From NCBI RefSeq assembly GCF_001506075.1, contig NZ_KQ947475.1, positions 954,455 through 1,018,454 of the forward strand: DNA of 64,000 bases, read 5' to 3'. The DNA comes from Vibrio sp. MEBiC08052. Its GTDB lineage: Bacteria > Pseudomonadota > Gammaproteobacteria > Enterobacterales > Vibrionaceae. This document shows positions 60,827 to 64,000 of this stretch, one piece after another. The position numbers were made by a program, and so were the translations under genes. Position 1 is the first letter of the stretch. Each line of letters opens with the position of its first letter. The notes beneath the pieces were generated by a model. That model saw only the letters and a list, made by a program, of their open reading frames with translations. It was not told the origin of the DNA and did not search any database.

Positions 60827-63800
60827 ATGCGTCAATTTTTAAAACGTCTGTTGTTACCACTTGCAATAGCAGCCGTGGGTCAGATTTCTCTTATTCATGC
60901 AGAAGGTATTCGTCTGCTTGGGCCAACAGGTCAGGTGCAGTCATCACCCCAATACAGTGAAGCGGTGAGGTCTTCTGCTGCACAATCAAATAATGAGCCT
61001 TCAAAATTTTATGGCCCGACTTCCGAAACAGAAACATTATGGTCTATTGCCTCAAAACTCAGACCATCAAATCAAGTTACCGTTCAGCAAACGCTACTTG
61101 CTCTCTATCAGTTAAATCCCGAGTCATTTGAACAGCAGAATATCCACAGCTTAATTCCGGGAAGTCGGTTACGCATTCCATCTCTTGTGCAAATCCGCAG
61201 TGTCACTACAGAAGAAGCAACAAGGGTCATGCAGGCCCATCAGCAACGGTTAGATCAGGCGAGTCGTCTCGCTGCAACCGATTCATCCTCTGCGGCAAGA
61301 TCTCGTACGGTGAAGTCGGCAGAGCCCGCGTCTGTCAAAACAGAAACCCCACCGACAGCCCAGCCTTATACGAAGCCGGCACAGCAATCAGCTGATGCTC
61401 AGCAAATGAGTCCGCCGACAGAAAAGATTATTCCGCCAGAGCAGCCTCCAGCTCAGACAGAAGCTCCCCAGAGCGTGCTGTCATTCTCCTCATCAGATGC
61501 GAAAGGGGCGGACTCAGAAATTCTGGCCCTTGAAGAGAAAAACCACCGTTTAACACTCATGTTGTCAAAAGTTCAGTCAGAAGTGAGTGAGCTGAAGAAT
61601 GAACTGGGTGATGAAAACAAAGTTCGTACTGAAGTTGAAAAACTACTGGCTGAAGAGCGTAGAAAACGTGCAGAAGCTGAGCGAATGGCTCCTACATCAC
61701 TGGACAAATTGTTGTCAAACGGATGGGCTGTAGGTGCGTTTGCTCTTATTCCCGGATTATTGATCGCTTTACTGATCATGTGGCTTGTTGGTCGGAGAAA
61801 AACATCGGATACGTCATCTGATGCGATCACTGAGTCGAAGGATGTGAGTGATAAACCGATTAGTATCGGGGATGCCGCAGAGGCCGGCGGTAACGATGAC
61901 GAACTTGATGACCTATCACTTGATGATGATCTCTTTAGCACTACGAGCCCTGAATCAGAAGAAAATGACGCTCAGGATGAAGCGGATGCCGATGATGTGT
62001 TTGCTGAACTGGACGATGTCGATCTTGATTTAGATCTGGGTGATGACAGTGAGGAAGACCTGTTTGCCAGCATCGATGATGATGGTGATTTAGTTGATAC
62101 AGACCTCGATAGTGATTTTTCAGCGAGTGCAAATGGTATTAGTGTCAACAGCGAAGATAAAGCGGTCGGTCTGGAAGAAATGGAGCGGGCGCTTGAGGAT
62201 GCATCTCTCGCTGCAGATGATGAAGAACAAGCAGAGGGTGAGGATTTCGACCTTTCCAGTGACGATCAAGTCGGTATGTCTCAGGACGAAATTGAGACAC
62301 TGCTGGATGGTGATGCGCTTGACGATGATTTGGATACGACAGAGCTCGATCAATCCATGCTCGATGATTTATTGGCAGAGGAGCAAGATGACGAGTTCGA
62401 TCTGGGGAATGCCGGGGTAGCCTCTGATAGCGATCTAGAAGCTTTATTTGACAGTATTGAACAACAAGCTGATTTAGAGCAGTTAGAAGCAAATAGTCAG
62501 GATGATTCATTTTTGGATGAAGCATTTGACACAGAAGTATTTGACACACTAGCTACATCCAAAGATGAATCAGACAGTATGATCGATGAAAGTACCGCGC
62601 TGCTGGATGAGCTACTGGATGAATCGGATGAGTCAGACGATGAACTCAACTGGGATAAAGAGTTAGAAGATCTAGGCGGCCTTGACTTAGCGGATGACGA
62701 TGATAGTGATGACCCGTTTGATTTTGAAACTCTCGCTCTTGATGAAGACTTGGATGCAGATGCAGAGCTCGATGAAGATATAACTCCGCTTGATGATGGA
62801 ACCGAATTATTTGACGAATTATTAGAAATTGAACAGCACAGTATCGATGAAGATGACGATTTTAATCGTGAAGGATTTATAGATGATCTGATTAGTTCTG
62901 CACCGGATAAAGACCCGCTATTAGATGAAGTCGATTTTGAAACATCCGTCTCAGCAGAGGCACCGGAAGAGGACGCAGATGACTTTGATTTCAATCCTGA
63001 AATTGAAGGGAGTGAGCAGGTTGATGAAGATGATGAGTCAGTTGCCGCAAATGAGTTTGGGGTGCCGCAAGACACGGATTGGGATATTGATGAAGAACTA
63101 GAACTATCTTCTCCACCAATACCGGATGATGAAGAAGTGACTGAGTCTGCATCACCTGACTTCGATGAGGCCACGTTAAATGAATCCGATACACCGCAAG
63201 CAGACGCAGATGATTCTGCGCAGCATGGCTCAGATATTACGCCTGAGATTGATTCAGATATCGAACAGCCAAGTGAGACGCCAGAATCATCAGACGATAT
63301 ACCCGCCTCGGTAGTGGATGATGTCCCTGAAGCGGATACTGATACCGAGCAAGTTATCGAGCCGGAAGCGACGCAAGCCGAAGTAACTGCGGAGCAACCG
63401 GAAAGCGACGATGTATCAGACTTTATCGCTGATGAAGCGTTACCAGAATTCGATGAAACCGCAGCGCTGAATGAATCCGATACACCGCAAGCAGACGCAG
63501 ATGATTCCGCGCAGCATGACTCAGATATTACGCCTGAGATTGATTCAGATATCGAACAGCCAAGTGAGACGCCAGAATCATCAGACGATATACCCGCCTC
63601 GGTAGTGGATGATGTCCCTGAAGCGGATACTGATGCCGAGAAAGTTATCGAGCCGGAGAGCGACGATGTATCAGACTTTATCGCTGATGAAGCGTTACCA
63701 GAATTCGACGAAACTGCTGCGCTGAATGAATCCGATACATCATTACCAGCCGATGCCCCCGTCGTCGAAGAAGATGACGTGCCTGAGGCAGACATCGATG

Positions 63801-63988
63801 GTGATCAGGCGATTGAGCCGGAAGCGACGCAAGCCGAAGCAGCAGCGGAGCCGCCGGAGAGCGACGATGTATCAGACTTTATCGCTGATGAAGCGTTACC
63901 AGAATTCGACGAAACCGCAGCGCTGAATGAATCCGATACATCATCACCAGCCGATGCCCCCGTCGTCGAAGAAGATGACGTCGCCTGA
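60827..63988 (+). CDS. hubP: Polar landmark protein HubP (FimV family), frame broken near the window end
   Basis: Polar organiser that places ParA1-, FlhF/FlhG- and chemotaxis-related proteins at the cell pole in vibrios. From the ATG at 60827: signal peptide (MRQFLKRLLLPLAIAAV, cleavage near IHA-EG), a LysM-like peptidoglycan-binding domain at about 60-115 (ETLWSIASKL, LIPGSRLRIPS), a Pro/Thr-rich linker, a coiled coil at about 230-285, one membrane helix at about 300-320 (ALIPGLLIALLIMWLVG), then a very acidic Asp/Glu-rich cytoplasmic region with long repeats. The frame ends in TGA at 63986-63988 through an extra base at 63982. The conserved C-terminal FimV domain is therefore absent from this frame. 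A TTG at 60788 is a less likely start. Confidence 0.85.
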   Translation: MRQFLKRLLLPLAIAAVGQISLIHAEGIRLLGPTGQVQSSPQYSEAVRSSAAQSNNEPSKFYGPTSETETLWSIASKLRPSNQVTVQQTLLALYQLNPESFEQQNIHSLIPGSRLRIPSLVQIRSVTTEEATRVMQAHQQRLDQASRLAATDSSSAARSRTVKSAEPASVKTETPPTAQPYTKPAQQSADAQQMSPPTEKIIPPEQPPAQTEAPQSVLSFSSSDAKGADSEILALEEKNHRLTLMLSKVQSEVSELKNELGDENKVRTEVEKLLAEERRKRAEAERMAPTSLDKLLSNGWAVGAFALIPGLLIALLIMWLVGRRKTSDTSSDAITESKDVSDKPISIGDAAEAGGNDDELDDLSLDDDLFSTTSPESEENDAQDEADADDVFAELDDVDLDLDLGDDSEEDLFASIDDDGDLVDTDLDSDFSASANGISVNSEDKAVGLEEMERALEDASLAADDEEQAEGEDFDLSSDDQVGMSQDEIETLLDGDALDDDLDTTELDQSMLDDLLAEEQDDEFDLGNAGVASDSDLEALFDSIEQQADLEQLEANSQDDSFLDEAFDTEVFDTLATSKDESDSMIDESTALLDELLDESDESDDELNWDKELEDLGGLDLADDDDSDDPFDFETLALDEDLDADAELDEDITPLDDGTELFDELLEIEQHSIDEDDDFNREGFIDDLISSAPDKDPLLDEVDFETSVSAEAPEEDADDFDFNPEIEGSEQVDEDDESVAANEFGVPQDTDWDIDEELELSSPPIPDDEEVTESASPDFDEATLNESDTPQADADDSAQHGSDITPEIDSDIEQPSETPESSDDIPASVVDDVPEADTDTEQVIEPEATQAEVTAEQPESDDVSDFIADEALPEFDETAALNESDTPQADADDSAQHDSDITPEIDSDIEQPSETPESSDDIPASVVDDVPEADTDAEKVIEPESDDVSDFIADEALPEFDETAALNESDTSLPADAPVVEEDDVPEADIDGDQAIEPEATQAEAAAEPPESDDVSDFIADEALPEFDETAALNESDTSSPADAPVVEEDDVA

Positions 63989-64000
63989 GGCCGACATCGA
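63176..64000 (+). repeat. Near-identical tandem repeats inside hubP
   Basis: Four copies of an acidic unit start with LNESDT at 63176, 63467, 63722 and 63923. The first two share a nearly identical body (QADADDSAQH, DITPEIDSDIEQPSETPESS), and all full copies end with SDDVSDFIADEALPEFDETA. Copy lengths are 291, 255, 201 and at least 78 bp, all multiples of three where complete. The array continues past the window. Confidence 0.92.

Noticed and set aside
62497..63795. 432-codon open frame on the - strand, very rich in serine
   Set aside because: It is the mirror of the Asp/Glu/Ser-rich repeats of hubP; the composition follows from the GAT/GAA/TCA codons of the real gene, and it has no ribosome site or family resemblance.

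Overview
The window is chromosomal DNA from a gammaproteobacterium of the family Vibrionaceae, almost certainly a Vibrio. The diagnostic signs are a toxR-toxS pair divergent from htpG, the run rfaH / asnB / nagC / glnS / hubP (fimV-like), metNIQ next to gmhB, and the order of the cell-wall, lipoyl and tRNA-modification genes. These agree with the V. cholerae core order as I remember it. I cannot name the species from the sequence. Gene density is high, and no phage, insertion sequence, integron or CRISPR array is visible.

Layout. 1-8880: a truncated TPR membrane signalling gene at the left edge, queF, syd, a DUF2310 zinc-ribbon gene, the metNIQ methionine importer behind a MetJ operator, gmhB, two tRNA-Tyr genes with a stringent-type promoter, and a YitT-like membrane gene. 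8881-13239: glyA behind a PurR operator, a small lipoprotein, lipA-lipB and ybeD. 13645-15552: a hybrid histidine kinase that separates ybeD from dacA. 15685-23350: one long leftward block for cell-wall elongation, ribosome biogenesis and the outer membrane (lptE, holA, rsfS, rlmH, mrdA, rodA, rlpA, dacA). 23663-32423: leuS, a zinc-ribbon YbeL-like gene, and the miaB-ybeZ-ybeY-corC-lnt block. 32721-42602: ubiF, the PTS operon ptsH-ptsI-crr, cysK, cysZ, zipA, ligA and cueR. 42652-48555: cnoX, two short-chain dehydrogenase-like genes, a tightly overlapped four-gene operon (two DUF1538 membrane proteins, a PII-like protein and a twin-CBS protein) and an Rdx/SelW-like gene. 48753-64000: toxS-toxR, htpG with a sigma-32 promoter, adk, hemH, rfaH, asnB, nagC, glnS and the 5' part of the polar landmark gene hubP.

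Most of the window is housekeeping. Regulation can be read directly at several places: a MetJ box pair, a PurR box, a heat-shock promoter, a stable-RNA promoter with a GC-rich discriminator, and many intrinsic terminators or intercistronic hairpins.

The best candidate for an undescribed system is the DUF1538-DUF1538-PII-CBS operon (45958-48236). It looks like a paired membrane transporter or channel controlled by two kinds of nucleotide-sensing proteins. The other item that most needs checking is a one-base insertion in the repeat region of hubP (position 63982) that ends the reading frame before the expected C-terminal domain. Smaller oddities are an 18-bp tandem repeat directly after the leuS stop codon, several long non-terminator inverted repeats, a possible five-codon leader cistron coupled to rfaH, and a gene-poor gap between nagC and glnS.
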